Source: JASJBU01 sp963797085 (lineage in GTDB: Bacteria; Pseudomonadota; Gammaproteobacteria; Chromatiales; Chromatiaceae). Taken from it: DNA of 64,000 nt. The notes under the pieces were generated by a model. The model did not search any database. It was not told the origin of the DNA and was given only the letters and a program-made list of their open reading frames with translations. Location: contig CAWCOA010000019.1 in assembly GCA_963797085.1 (NCBI GenBank), forward strand, positions 124,001 to 188,000. The letters run 5' to 3'. Of this stretch, positions 1 to 9,240 are shown in pieces; position 1 is the first letter of the stretch; each line of letters starts with the position of its first letter. A program made the translations under genes and the position numbers.

Positions 1-1
1 T

Positions 2-196
2 AGCCCTAAGGAGACTCACCCCTGCTACGGTGTGGCGGACTGCAAAACACAGACATCAAGAAAAGAGTTTTCCAAGTGTGTCAAGGCCAACAAGGAAGAA
101 GCAGACAGCAATGCCGAATGTGCCAAATTTCGGAGTGACAAGAAGGCCTACATGAAAGAACACGGAATTACAGGACTTGAAGCACTTTTCAATTAG
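2..196 (+). CDS. C-terminal end of a small Cys/Lys-rich protein (partial)
   Basis: The frame is open from the window edge to a TAG at 194-196 and gives 64 residues; the start lies outside the window. The visible part is hydrophilic, rich in Lys and Glu, and has four spaced cysteines (in the contexts HPCYG, ADCKT, SKCVK and AECAK), a spacing that could form two disulfides or bind metal as in small CHCH-like proteins. I do not recognise the family. The next gene is on the opposite strand and converges on it. Confidence 0.5.
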   Translation, partial: SPKETHPCYGVADCKTQTSRKEFSKCVKANKEEADSNAECAKFRSDKKAYMKEHGITGLEALFN

Positions 197-309
197 CCGC
201 GCAATATTTTCAGGGAGGGAATGATGTCAATCCACAGGGACGTGGATGCCCCTTCTCTCTCACGGATTGATAGCTGAGAGGGATCGCTCAGCAACCGGCC
301 AGGCCTCAA

Positions 310-1476
310 TCAAACCGCAGGCCAATAATCGGTTTCAATCCCGTCACCCAGGTCGGCATCGATCAGACGCCGCCTCACCGACAGTAATTTTTTAATCAAT
401 GATGGCTCTGACATTTCATAGGCTTCGGCGTCCGGAGCACGCTTTACTACTACGCCGAGCAGTTCAGTGATCGCATTGCCGATCGAGTTCTGGCTGATAG
501 TCACGATCAATTTTCCAGCATCATTGCGATAGATCAACTGCTTGAAGGCCGGCTGCCAACGAATGGCATTGGCATATTTCGCATCGACGATGCATTGATC
601 CCGGACCTTCTTTGCCGCACCGAGAAAATCATTGTTGAATAACAGGACGCTTTCCACCTGCTGTGGAAAATAGACGTCATTCAAGATGGGCGCATTGCGG
701 GTCGAAACCTGCGTAAAAAAAGTCCGGTAGAAATCGATGAAACCCTTCAGGACCAGGTCATACTCCTCCCAGAACCGGATGTCCTTGAGGGAATCTACAC
801 CACCTTGAATCTCCCAGCAGGGAAGGCCTTGGGGGTAACCGGTCAGTTCGAGCCGCGAATCACCTGAACCTGCCGGCTTCAGCACTTCGAGATTCAGCGC
901 CCGATCAAAAAACTCACGATAGACATCCCGCATATAGGACTGAAAAAGGCTATGTTGTCCGCCGTCGGTGAGATTCGGGTTGGCTGAATCCGCCAACTTT
1001 GCCTCGCGCAACTTTTCCATGGGAAAAACCATGAAGTGGTTATGCAGCATGCGGATGCTCGGCACACCAGGGGATGTGAGTGGCCAGGTGGCATCCAGGC
1101 TCGCCTCACCCGCCAATACCAGGTGATCTGCCGGGTCGGGGTAGCGTTCCAGCATATATTCGATAATGATCTGATTCATCCGGTTCCAGACGTGTTTAAC
1201 ATTCTTTGGCACCTGGGTACGGCGCACAGGCCGGCCCAAGGGATTGAGAACCACTTGGGAGGTGTTATAGATGATGGAACAATCGAATTCGTTACTGTGG
1301 CCGAGGGCCTTGCGGTAGAGCAGCAGGTTTTCTGGATTAACCAGCAGCCCATTATTATGCACCAGATCATTGAGATTTTCAGTGCTGTTGAAAAATTCGT
1401 TGGGTTTTATTCCTTCCGGAACATCCAGGGGGATGGGACGGAAAGGCGTCACTATCTCGCGCGGGCCAAACTCCAT
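310..1476 (-). CDS. Conserved hypothetical protein, 388 aa
   Basis: A long open frame with protein-like composition. I chose the ATG at 1476 (MEFGPREI) because a GAGG lies about 9 nt upstream; the frame can be extended nine codons to a TTG at 1503. There is no signal peptide or membrane segment, so it is probably cytoplasmic. The N-terminal half carries a hydrophobic strand followed by LHNHFMVFP, a His-Asn-His cluster that faintly recalls the His motifs of HIT/GalT-type nucleotidyl transferases, but the resemblance is too weak to assign a function. The C-terminal third is rich in charged helices. The next minus-strand gene upstream (1568-2044) is 91 bp away and may be cotranscribed. Confidence 0.7.
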   Translation of the reverse strand: MEFGPREIVTPFRPIPLDVPEGIKPNEFFNSTENLNDLVHNNGLLVNPENLLLYRKALGHSNEFDCSIIYNTSQVVLNPLGRPVRRTQVPKNVKHVWNRMNQIIIEYMLERYPDPADHLVLAGEASLDATWPLTSPGVPSIRMLHNHFMVFPMEKLREAKLADSANPNLTDGGQHSLFQSYMRDVYREFFDRALNLEVLKPAGSGDSRLELTGYPQGLPCWEIQGGVDSLKDIRFWEEYDLVLKGFIDFYRTFFTQVSTRNAPILNDVYFPQQVESVLLFNNDFLGAAKKVRDQCIVDAKYANAIRWQPAFKQLIYRNDAGKLIVTISQNSIGNAITELLGVVVKRAPDAEAYEMSEPSLIKKLLSVRRRLIDADLGDGIETDYWPAV

Positions 1477-1567
1477 CGATCTATACCTCAAAATTGTCAG
1501 CAAACTGCCGGATTGTATCCAACTCAGGGCATCAATTTGGAGTTATCTGACAAACCATTGACTGATA

Positions 1568-2044
1568 TCAGGCCGGTTTCAAAAACAATAGCTTCACACG
1601 CTGCCAGATTCGGTAGAGAAAACCACACTGATGCTCAATCCGCACAAGACTGCTGCGGATCTCTGCCAATGCATCTTGCACGGCTTGCGCCGGCTCCCGG
1701 TCAACAGGGGTTGTGGAGACCGCCTGAACAATGGCCCGTTCGAGCCACTCATTCAGTGTCAGCCCTTCCTCCCTGGCAGCATTCACTGCCGCTTCTCTGG
1801 CTGCCTTGGAGATACCCTGCAGGGTCAATTGCTCTGCTGTAGCGGCTGCTTTCTTCTTGACATTTACTTTCTTCCGCTGTGGTGGAGTTGGAGAAGAAGT
1901 TGCGGCTGCTGCGGCTGGTCGGACCTTTCTCTTCCCAGGCCTGACCAGGCCACCTATATTTTTCTTCAAGGTAATCGGCTTCTGTTGATGTTCAGCATAA
2001 TCCTGCTTGGATTTAGGTCCAGATGGTTGCTTTATTTCCCCCAT
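1568..2044 (-). CDS. Ala/Lys-rich protein with ribbon-helix-helix-like segment, 158 aa
   Basis: The first ~65 residues are basic and low in complexity (an Ala run, Lys-Lys-Lys, Pro), as in tails that contact nucleic acid. Residues ~72-110 (LTLQGISKAAREAA through LTLNEWLERAI) resemble the strand-helix-helix of Arc/MetJ-type domains found in several proteobacterial proteins. The C-terminus ends in an amphipathic aromatic segment (GFLYRIWQRVKLLFLKPA). DNA binding is inferred, not shown. An AGGGAT lies about 9 nt before the ATG. It is probably cotranscribed with the unknown gene at 310-1476. Confidence 0.55.
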   Translation of the reverse strand: MGEIKQPSGPKSKQDYAEHQQKPITLKKNIGGLVRPGKRKVRPAAAAATSSPTPPQRKKVNVKKKAAATAEQLTLQGISKAAREAAVNAAREEGLTLNEWLERAIVQAVSTTPVDREPAQAVQDALAEIRSSLVRIEHQCGFLYRIWQRVKLLFLKPA

Positions 2045-2456
2045 AACCAGGTATCCCTTAAATAATCAATCAGCTAGGTATGTGTAAAATTATACCAGGA
2101 GAGTCCAAGTCTGAAAGGAGCTTTGGTGATTGTTATTCCAAACCAATAACTCACGGTTCATTCAAACTGGCTTCTTAAATCTACAAACAGACTTAATCTA
2201 TCATACTGACCTTTTTCAAACTCGATATTAGAAATACTCAGTTGTTTTCACCGATAGGGTATTTACGCATAGCTCGATAGGAATTTAGTTTCTAGACTGC
2301 ATAGACAGGCACAATTCCTGTTTTGTTAACAATAAGAAGTTCCAGTTGGGTGAAGAAGGTCAGAAAGGCCCAGCGTTCTCCAACTGACAGACCTTTTTCA
2401 AAGCACAAAAAATAATAGATACACCAATCAATCCTAATTGAGGAGGAATAACAATA
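2045..2456. other. Intergenic region between divergent genes
   Basis: 412 bp between a minus-strand and a plus-strand gene. It is AT-rich and has no convincing ORF or RNA gene. It must hold the promoters for both directions. The only clear signal is the ribosome binding site AGGAGG at 2440-2446 ahead of the ATG at 2457. Confidence 0.4.
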
Positions 2457-4361
2457 ATGATGATGAAAATGACTGATTGGGTCGCCTTCAGTGCGATCTT
2501 TTTTTCATGGAATACGCTCGCAGATAATAGCTATCAGATCGAAAACATTCTCATCCCGGACGACCAGACAGCCTCTCCGGATACCCAGCAGGCCCAGCTC
2601 TATAAACCCCATGAGGTTGCCATCGACAGTCGTTCGTTGTGGATCAGCAGCAATGAGCGTTCACGCTTTGCCGGGATCAGCCTGTTCCACAAGGGTTCGA
2701 ACAAACTCTTAGCTTTTGTCAACATCGAAGAACCAGGCCTGGAGTTCAGTGAAGAAGAGGAGGAAGAAGAGACCATCGATGAGCATGCGGTTGAAGAAAT
2801 ACCTGAGCCCCACTTTCCGTCGGATATCCGCTTCAATCCAACCGTTTGTCTTCCAATCAAGCTCTATCCGGGCTCAGAACTACCCGTATTCGTGGAAGAA
2901 GATGAGGAGACCGGTGAGGAGACCGTCTACACCCCTTCGCTGTGGGATGAAGACCCCAGCTATGTCTGTGCACCGCTCGGGGCCGAGAGCCATGCCCGCC
3001 ACCCCCATGGGATAGACATCGACAAACGCAGAGAGCTTGTGTATCAGGTCATCGAACACTCGGGGCTACGCTGGAACAGTGATCGCAGTGGCTTCGAAGT
3101 AGCCGAGACCACTGACGACGAATCCGGCATGCTGCTGGTCTATGATATCCGCAAGCCCCAGAAGCCAAAGATTGTGGATGGTTTTCTGCTCGGACATGGG
3201 GCTCACGAAGTCGCAGTAAATGAACGCAACGGCAAGGTCTTCCAGGGCAACCATGAAGACTCGCCGGGTGTGCAGCCGAATATCTGGGTCGATGTGATCA
3301 ATCGCAAAGCCAAGAAGAATCCCTACGGATTCATCGATACCGGTTTTAACAATGCCGTGCAGGGTATCGAAGTTGATGAACGGCTCAATGTCGTCTTCGG
3401 CACTACCCATGTGGGGGAGCGGATGTTTGCATTCGACGGAGGCTGTAAACCCAGGCCCAATGATCCGCCCACTGTTGTCGATTTCAATCTGGACCCTGAT
3501 GTGGAGGAACCCTTCGTGGAAAAGGCGATGGGCGAGAATTGTATCCTCTACTCGGTGGAATTGCGGGAGCCCTTCCTAGAGCAGGTTGAAAATGCCGAGG
3601 AGCTTTTCGAACTGGCCGATACAGCGATCACCGAGGCCATCGAAGCCGACGAAGAGCCCACCGATCTGCCCAGTGTGCTCCACCTGCACGATCTGACAGT
3701 GGATAGGCGAAATCATCGCGTCTATCAGACCGTACATGGCATCCATCATGCGGAGCATACCGGCAGTCCCGAAGAGGCGGCCTTGCCTGAGGTGGAAGAA
3801 CCACCTCATGAAGAACCTCCGGTCGATGAGGAGGAGCCGGTCGTCGAAGAGGAAGTGGAATTCGATATCATGGGGCGCTGGTTGGCCGAGGTGGACGTGG
3901 ACCCTGACTCCGAGACCTTCCAACAAGTGCGTTACATCGATCTGTCGAACGGCTGGGATGCCCTGACCTACCCCGGCGCGGAAGATCTGCCTGAAGACAC
4001 GGCCTTCGATCAGATGTTCATCCATGCCCATTGGGTCGCCGTCGACCCCAAACGGGAGACCATTCTGGTGACCGGTGAGCATACCGGAAACCTGGGTGTG
4101 GTCGAGGCCGAGGAAGACCTGGATGATGAGTCGGAAATGGAACAGGTCATCGCCATTTCACGGAATATCCCTGATTGTGATCCGGGGGTCGATGAGACAG
4201 GCGCACCGGTAGTGGAAGAGCCACATGTCCATGGCGTACAAATCGATCCAAGAGATGGACGCGCCTACGTGAGCGATGAAGGGGAACACTGTTTTTACGA
4301 GTCGGTGACGATACTCGCTCCAGCGGAGGATGATGATAACGATGAGGATGATCGGGACTGA
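2457..4361 (+). CDS. Secreted beta-propeller protein with acidic insertions, 634 aa
   Basis: A strong AGGAGG precedes the ATG. Residues 1-22 form a signal peptide with a likely cut after NTLA. The body holds at least six repeats of a propeller-blade type: GIDIDKRRELVYQV, EVAVNERNGKVFQG, GIEVDERLNVVFGT, DLTVDRRNHRVYQT, WVAVDPKRETILVT and GVQIDPRDGRAYVS. Most blades begin with a His motif (HPHG, HGAHE, HLHD, HAHW, HVHG). This pattern is seen in YVTN-type propellers and in the SBP56/methanethiol oxidase family, where His residues bind copper; that link is only an inference. Three strongly acidic stretches interrupt the blades or end the protein (near residues 98-106, 440-468 and the last 12), which may bind cations such as calcium. 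It is monocistronic and periplasmic or extracellular. The substrate is unknown. Confidence 0.65.
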   Translation: MMMKMTDWVAFSAIFFSWNTLADNSYQIENILIPDDQTASPDTQQAQLYKPHEVAIDSRSLWISSNERSRFAGISLFHKGSNKLLAFVNIEEPGLEFSEEEEEEETIDEHAVEEIPEPHFPSDIRFNPTVCLPIKLYPGSELPVFVEEDEETGEETVYTPSLWDEDPSYVCAPLGAESHARHPHGIDIDKRRELVYQVIEHSGLRWNSDRSGFEVAETTDDESGMLLVYDIRKPQKPKIVDGFLLGHGAHEVAVNERNGKVFQGNHEDSPGVQPNIWVDVINRKAKKNPYGFIDTGFNNAVQGIEVDERLNVVFGTTHVGERMFAFDGGCKPRPNDPPTVVDFNLDPDVEEPFVEKAMGENCILYSVELREPFLEQVENAEELFELADTAITEAIEADEEPTDLPSVLHLHDLTVDRRNHRVYQTVHGIHHAEHTGSPEEAALPEVEEPPHEEPPVDEEEPVVEEEVEFDIMGRWLAEVDVDPDSETFQQVRYIDLSNGWDALTYPGAEDLPEDTAFDQMFIHAHWVAVDPKRETILVTGEHTGNLGVVEAEEDLDDESEMEQVIAISRNIPDCDPGVDETGAPVVEEPHVHGVQIDPRDGRAYVSDEGEHCFYESVTILAPAEDDDNDEDDRD

Positions 4362-4439
4362 TAGCCTGTAACCTCGATATTCAGGGTGGCGGAACTGCCG
4401 GCTTCATCAATACCGATGAACCGAGCAGCCGCCTACCCG

Positions 4440-4967
4440 CTACCGAACCTCAGTATCCCGAGGTTGTGCGATCACGACAACCTCATCACCAACCCGCAGT
4501 GTACCCCCTTCAACGACATTCAAGCCGATGCCAGCCCCCTTGCCGAGGGCCTTGCCCGCCCCTCTTCCAACCAGTCGATCCAGATAGCCACAAGGTGGCC
4601 GCAGCCGATGAAATTCTAACAATACATCACCGATGCGCACTCGACGCCGCCGAAAGGCATCGATGGGAATACCCTGAACCACCAGGTTGCGTCGATGCTC
4701 TCCGCAAGAAAAAGACAGATTGCAGCGTCGCTGTGCACGCTGTAAATCCTCCTGAGTGATCAATGTCACCTGACAACCATCGGTCAGTTTCCAGTGGCCC
4801 TGCTGCTCCGCATAACGGTCTCCCGCAAGACCAGCCCCTGGGATAGCTTGCACACTATCGACACTGAGCATGGTTTGGCCGGCATCGCGCGCAATGAAGA
4901 TGCCTTGCAGAGTTCCATGCAGCTGTTCTGGCTGCCAAGCTTTTAACCAGGAGAAAACCGGCGTCAT
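4440..4967 (-). CDS. MOSC domain-containing protein
   Basis: 175 residues, the usual length of stand-alone MOSC (MOCO sulfurase C-terminal) proteins of the YiiM type. Features seen are the beta-barrel opening (GTLQGIFIARDAGQ), the GAGLAGDRYA motif, the segment ITQEDL, RRNLVVQGI, and the conserved cysteine in RPPCGYLDRL. Members carry or transfer sulfur in molybdenum-cofactor-linked chemistry, or act in N-hydroxylated compound reduction; the substrate here is not known. No molybdenum genes are nearby. It converges on the propeller gene. Confidence 0.8.
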   Translation of the reverse strand: MTPVFSWLKAWQPEQLHGTLQGIFIARDAGQTMLSVDSVQAIPGAGLAGDRYAEQQGHWKLTDGCQVTLITQEDLQRAQRRCNLSFSCGEHRRNLVVQGIPIDAFRRRRVRIGDVLLEFHRLRPPCGYLDRLVGRGAGKALGKGAGIGLNVVEGGTLRVGDEVVVIAQPRDTEVR

Positions 4968-5393
4968 TATAGTGATCAGCTCTCAATATTTTTCTCTAAG
5001 GAGCCTGATTATACCCAGCTTCTCAGATTGTGACCGGGAAAGTCTAGATGGCGCGGTGACTGGTAGCTTTACGACTATAGCCCCTCCCAAATAGCAGTTT
5101 ATGCATGGATGATGGTGATTGATCCCGCCAGCCTGCATCCCCAAGCAGGTTGATTAGCTGAATATTTACAAATAATCAGGCTATGCGACGGGTTCAAATG
5201 ATCCTATCGCCGAGCAGCGCAGCATTCCTGCTCGACCCGCACAGCACTTCCAGCTGCCTTGACTGAAGTAAATATGGCTACAGATATTCTACTGCCAGTC
5301 GCCTATTATTGAACCAAGAATGACTCATGCTGCAGCTGTGGCCCAACTGCAAAGTCAGTCATCAGTAAATAAAGCGGCATAGGATATTATTTT
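4968..5393. other. Intergenic region between divergent genes
   Basis: 426 bp separating the MOSC gene (minus) from the gene at 5394 (plus). I see no ORF with coding character, no RNA gene and no clear hairpin. It presumably carries both promoters. Confidence 0.35.
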
Positions 5394-5948
5394 GTGAGCT
5401 TGACTTATCGGCAACTGATGGATGAACTGACCCGCTTGATAAAATCCCGGTCAAGCGGGACGCTATTCATCCACTCCGACTGCAACCATGCAATCACCTT
5501 CACCCTGAAATCCGGCCAGATCACTGCACTCTATTTCGGACCCCGCAAAGGGCGCCGGGCGATTCCCATGACTCTCGGTATTTCCGGCGGCACTTGCCAT
5601 TTCGATGAGACCGAGCTAGCCAGGGTGCCCCAGGATTTGCCACCTACACCGGAGATCATGGCGCAGCTGCAGCCTAGTGCTATGACAGAGGAGTCGACAC
5701 CGGGTTCATTACCGGAAGAGGTGCGGTATCAGATTCTGCAGGAATTACAACAAATATTAACCGAGAATCTAGGGCCGATCGCCAACCTGATATTCGAAGA
5801 AACGTTGGGTGAAATGGATACGCCTTGCGCCACTGAGGATAGCTTCCAACACCTTATCCAAAAACTGTCGCTGAATATTGAGCCCGGTGAGATCACCCGG
5901 TTTCATGATCAGGTGGCGGAGATTTTCAATAAAAAGACTCGGAATTAA
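5394..5948 (+). CDS. DUF4388-like regulatory protein, 184 aa
   Basis: The start is a GTG at 5394. Residues ~1-80 show the short strand pattern of DUF4388/PATAN-like domains (SGTLFI, ITFTLKSGQITALYFG, GTCHFDE), a module common in bacterial signalling proteins that process two-component or surface cues. Residues ~100-140 (EVRYQILQELQQILTENLGPIA) are helical and resemble the C-terminal helical domain that often follows it. There is no membrane segment. The neighbouring gene, on the opposite strand and convergent, is a Cache-HAMP receptor, which is compatible with a signalling role, but the function is not known. Confidence 0.55.
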   Translation: MSLTYRQLMDELTRLIKSRSSGTLFIHSDCNHAITFTLKSGQITALYFGPRKGRRAIPMTLGISGGTCHFDETELARVPQDLPPTPEIMAQLQPSAMTEESTPGSLPEEVRYQILQELQQILTENLGPIANLIFEETLGEMDTPCATEDSFQHLIQKLSLNIEPGEITRFHDQVAEIFNKKTRN

Positions 5949-5982
5949 AGGACACCGGCTCACAGGGCTTATACCGGCATCT

Positions 5983-6015
5983 AGCACTCCATCAACATAG
6001 GATTGATGGAGTACT
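5983..6015. terminator. Hairpin between convergent genes
   Basis: A 13-bp stem with one mismatch (5983-5995 pairs with 6003-6015; core CTCCATCAA/TTGATGGAG) and a 7-nt loop. It lies between the convergent genes ending at 5948 and 6020, where a shared terminator is expected. There is no long T tract. Its outline (..ACTCC.TCAA loop TTGA.GGAGT..) resembles the palindrome at 25740-25778. Confidence 0.45.
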
Positions 6016-6019
6016 CGTC

Positions 6020-7116
6020 TCAGCCCTTCTTTCTGGCAGCCCTGGTAAGCCTTTCCATGGCCAGACGGGTACTATTCCGCAGCCGATTGATTGCCGAAGC
6101 CAAAAGGCCGATTTCATCGCCCCTCTCCATGCCTTCGATAGGTGTATCCATCTGACCACGGCTCACCGCATCCGCCGCATCCGTCAACTGCATGATGGGC
6201 CTGGAAAGGCGGCGGGAAAACACGAAAGCAATCACAACCACTATTACAACAGTGATTATCAGCATGATGAACGCGTTCCGATTCGATGCCTGCAGCGCGG
6301 CAAAGGCCTCGCCATAGTCCTGCTGCATTACCATCAACCAGCCTTCATTGGTGCGCTGCATATGAGCAATGATCTTCCGACCATCGGCGGCAGTGTATAC
6401 GAGCTCATTCTCATCTTTGACCAGCGCGGCGGCAACCGCTGGATCTGTGCTCAGGTCCTGACGGGAACTGGTCATCTCAGTTGACGGATGGGCGATGATC
6501 TTGCCTGCCTCGTCTACCAGGAATGCAAAACCGGTCTTGCCAACGCGGGTGGTGGTGATGCGTTCCGACAATTCGGCAATGGTCATCGCGATGGCCAGGA
6601 CTCCCCGCAGCGGCCCTTTCTGGTCTCGGATCGGAACGGCCATGACCAGTGCCGGCTTGCCCGATGTCTTACCGATCAAAACCTGCTTGCCCAGCGGCTT
6701 GCCGGCCAGCACCTGCTGTACATAGACACGGTCACCGTAATATTTCGGCTCTTGCCATCGCTGCGCGCGATATTCTGTCCGTCGGGGGCGACCGTGAATG
6801 CCAGGTAATTCCAATCATATTCCTTGGTGATCAGCTTCATCAAAGGATTCTGACGCGCCGCATCCATCGAAATGGTATCCGATAGACTTGCATTCTGGCG
6901 CAGCATCCTGCGGTTCATATCCACCCAACCATTGACATGGTGAGTAAGGTGGCTCAATCCTTCCTGGAACTGCAGGCTGATGGTGTGGCTGATGCTTTCC
7001 GTGCTGTTCAGGTAGTTGATGTACCAGGTGGCGGTAAGCGGTGCGGTTGCTACCAGCACCATGGTGAGCAGAACCTTGTGAAAGATCCCGAAGCGAACTT
7101 TTTTATCTCCAGTCAT
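6020..7116 (-). pseudogene. Cache-HAMP membrane receptor, frameshifted
   Basis: Two overlapping frames together encode one protein of about 365 residues. It begins at MTGDKKVRFG (ATG 7116) with a TM helix (VLLTMVLVATAPLTATW), followed by a periplasmic Cache sensor with KYYGDRVYVQQVLAGKPLG and GVLAIAMTIAELS, a second TM helix (AFIMLIITVVIVVVIAFVF), a HAMP domain (RRLSRPIMQLTDAADAVSRG), and a stop 20 residues after HAMP. A base is missing at about 6750-6752: one added G turns the reading into DGKEPKYYGD, the sequence expected of the family. There is no methyl-accepting, kinase or GGDEF domain, so even the repaired gene would lack an output module of its own. The upstream extension of the frame to 7512 runs through tRNA-Val and is not coding. 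Confidence 0.7.
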
Positions 7117-7472
7117 CTGTATATTCTCCGGATTAACGGACTCTCGGGCCAGTGGGTATGTTGAACTGTGTCCGAGGCAGTGACCCGGTCTGGTCTTGCT
7201 ATTCCACTTCCAATGGCGACAAGATCCTGCACTCTGCGAGGCGTAACGGCTTAGGAACGGATATCTTGAGCGGCGGGCATCCACAGGCGGATGCCCATGG
7301 GAGACTTGCATCGGAGAGGTGCTGCGTATGAGATTACCAGCGATCGCCCGACGTACTTGATAGTGAGATTCACGCCCATGACGGCGGCCATGAAAAAAGC
7401 CCCACTGGGAATGAAACATGGCCAGCGAGGCTTTATTATAAGGAATCAGCTTGGCCGACCCCTGGGTGGTAT
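7117..7472. other. Intergenic region between receptor and tRNA-Val
   Basis: 356 bp without a credible gene. It contains a perfect 8-bp hairpin (GGGCATCC at 7275-7282 with GGATGCCC at 7289-7296) and, nearer the tRNA on the minus strand, a T6 run after a short GC stretch (about 7393-7409) that could end the tRNA transcript. Neither is a strong call. Confidence 0.3.
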
Positions 7473-7549
<77 letters not shown>

Positions 7550-7629
7550 TTTATGCGGAACGGAATCATACAAGCAGAATGCTGCCGATTGCAAGCGGCA
7601 GTCGCCACCACCAATTCATAGGGGATTTG

Positions 7630-9165
7630 TTAACTGACCCGTTGAACCTTCAGCTTGATAAAACCCATATTGTTGAAATAGAAGCGATCGAGATCATTGG
7701 CGAATGCATAAAATTCCCCACTGATCAGTGACTTATATGTATGCGATACATCCTGAAACTTGAGAATCTGGAACAGATGAAGGTCTGATTTTCCAATCGC
7801 GCCAATCACTTCAAACCATTTAGCTTTGGGATAACGCCTCTCATCCTCCTTGAGGCGGATGAGGATTTCCTGAAAGCCCTTACTGACACTGGATCGATCC
7901 CAACCCGCAGGGCCACAATCTATACCCCCATCGTTCCAGGTGTGATTACCGGATATCTGAAAGAAGTATTCACCTCCCTTCTGCAACAATACACCGCTTC
8001 TGCTGAATTTTTGATTGGCATACACGGTGACTTCCCTGCTGTCCCCTGGTTGCAGCAGATGGCTGATCCGCTTGCCCACCAACAGGTGCTCTTTGAGACC
8101 CCGGTATTGCTCCTCTTCACTGTCCGATACCCACACTCGATGGGCTGTTTTTCGCAAGGCTGCGGGCCTGTATTCCGCATCCTCATAGATTCGATCTATC
8201 ACAGAGTGGTGCAGCAACGGCAGGCCATCGCAGGGTTGATCTCCTTCATTAACGCGGCACAGCCTGTCGCACTGGGTTAGTTTTGCAGTCACAGGCGGGC
8301 GCTTCTGCCGGTGCATCTTACCGTGATGATTTGGCTGAATCACCAGATCGTCAAGATCCATATCCCAGTCGGAGTGTTCAGGTGCAAGTGCGTCAAAATC
8401 GATACTCGACGGCGATAGGACTTTCAATCCAAGCGAACGTCGGATGAATTCATCCAGCATGAACTGCAAGGCTATATCAGACAGTCCATCGTAACGGAAG
8501 CCGCCACCCACATCGGAATGTACACCAGGAAACCAGACCTCAGTGACCTTCTCTTCACGATTCATGAGAGTTGGCATGAATGCCTTTCGGTTCTCGTCCA
8601 GTGAGAGGAGATGCAGCGCTTCGTCAACCGCCGGTGAGACGGTTTGGTTTTCAAACACCACATCAGAGACTGGCTTATCACGATCATTCAGATTTGGCAC
8701 GCCGATGGAGGCGACCGTGTCGAATAATCCCATGAACCTGATCTTGGGTGGTGTATCACCGGAAAAATGCAACGCCAGTACAGCCGCAAAGCGCCGCGCT
8801 ATCGCACTTCCACGACTGAAACCAAATAAGAGCACATCATCTCCGGGTTCATAGTTGTCCTGCAGATCACTGACTGCCTCCCTGATGATCTTACCCACAT
8901 CCTTTCTGGGCGGCGCGAATGCGGCGTTGAATGCCCGCTTGAGGACATCTCCATAAGTGCCAACCCCCGAATAGTAGAAACACAATTGATCCGGGAAGGC
9001 TGCGGCTTTGCCTTCCTGCAGGGTCCCACCCAATAACAGATGCAGTTTGAAAACGTTGGTTATACTGTTGTCCTCTACCAGCCCAAGCCGCCACCATTGA
9101 TTCTCTTGTTCGGCATCTTCAGGCTCATTACAGGTTCCATCGAAACTCAGAATGATTTTTTTCAC
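7630..9165 (-). CDS. DUF2235 alpha/beta-hydrolase (Tle1-like phospholipase family)
   Basis: 511 residues. The N-terminal KKIILSFDGTCN and the nucleophile elbow LLFGFSRGSA (Ser117 in GxSxG) are diagnostic of DUF2235. An Asp-containing strand (RFMGLFDTVASIG) and the His in WFPGVHSDVGGG complete the likely triad. The last ~130 residues have a strand-rich pattern (LLQKGGEYFFQISGNHTW) and may form an accessory beta domain. Relatives include Tle1 lipases delivered by type VI secretion, but no T6SS gene, VgrG, PAAR or immunity gene is visible here, so it may be a housekeeping hydrolase or an orphan effector. There is no signal peptide. Confidence 0.8.
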   Translation of the reverse strand: MKKIILSFDGTCNEPEDAEQENQWWRLGLVEDNSITNVFKLHLLLGGTLQEGKAAAFPDQLCFYYSGVGTYGDVLKRAFNAAFAPPRKDVGKIIREAVSDLQDNYEPGDDVLLFGFSRGSAIARRFAAVLALHFSGDTPPKIRFMGLFDTVASIGVPNLNDRDKPVSDVVFENQTVSPAVDEALHLLSLDENRKAFMPTLMNREEKVTEVWFPGVHSDVGGGFRYDGLSDIALQFMLDEFIRRSLGLKVLSPSSIDFDALAPEHSDWDMDLDDLVIQPNHHGKMHRQKRPPVTAKLTQCDRLCRVNEGDQPCDGLPLLHHSVIDRIYEDAEYRPAALRKTAHRVWVSDSEEEQYRGLKEHLLVGKRISHLLQPGDSREVTVYANQKFSRSGVLLQKGGEYFFQISGNHTWNDGGIDCGPAGWDRSSVSKGFQEILIRLKEDERRYPKAKWFEVIGAIGKSDLHLFQILKFQDVSHTYKSLISGEFYAFANDLDRFYFNNMGFIKLKVQRVS

Positions 9166-9240
9166 CGACTATTCTCCCTTTTTCTTATCAGGCGAAATCA
9201 ATAAATGATGTTATGAAATACTAATAAATCAAGCTGCCAT

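Noticed and set aside
1036..1842. Plus-strand ORF of 268 codons
   Set aside because: It lies antisense to the unknown gene at 310-1476 and the gene at 1568-2044, has no ribosome site, and reads like a shadow frame.
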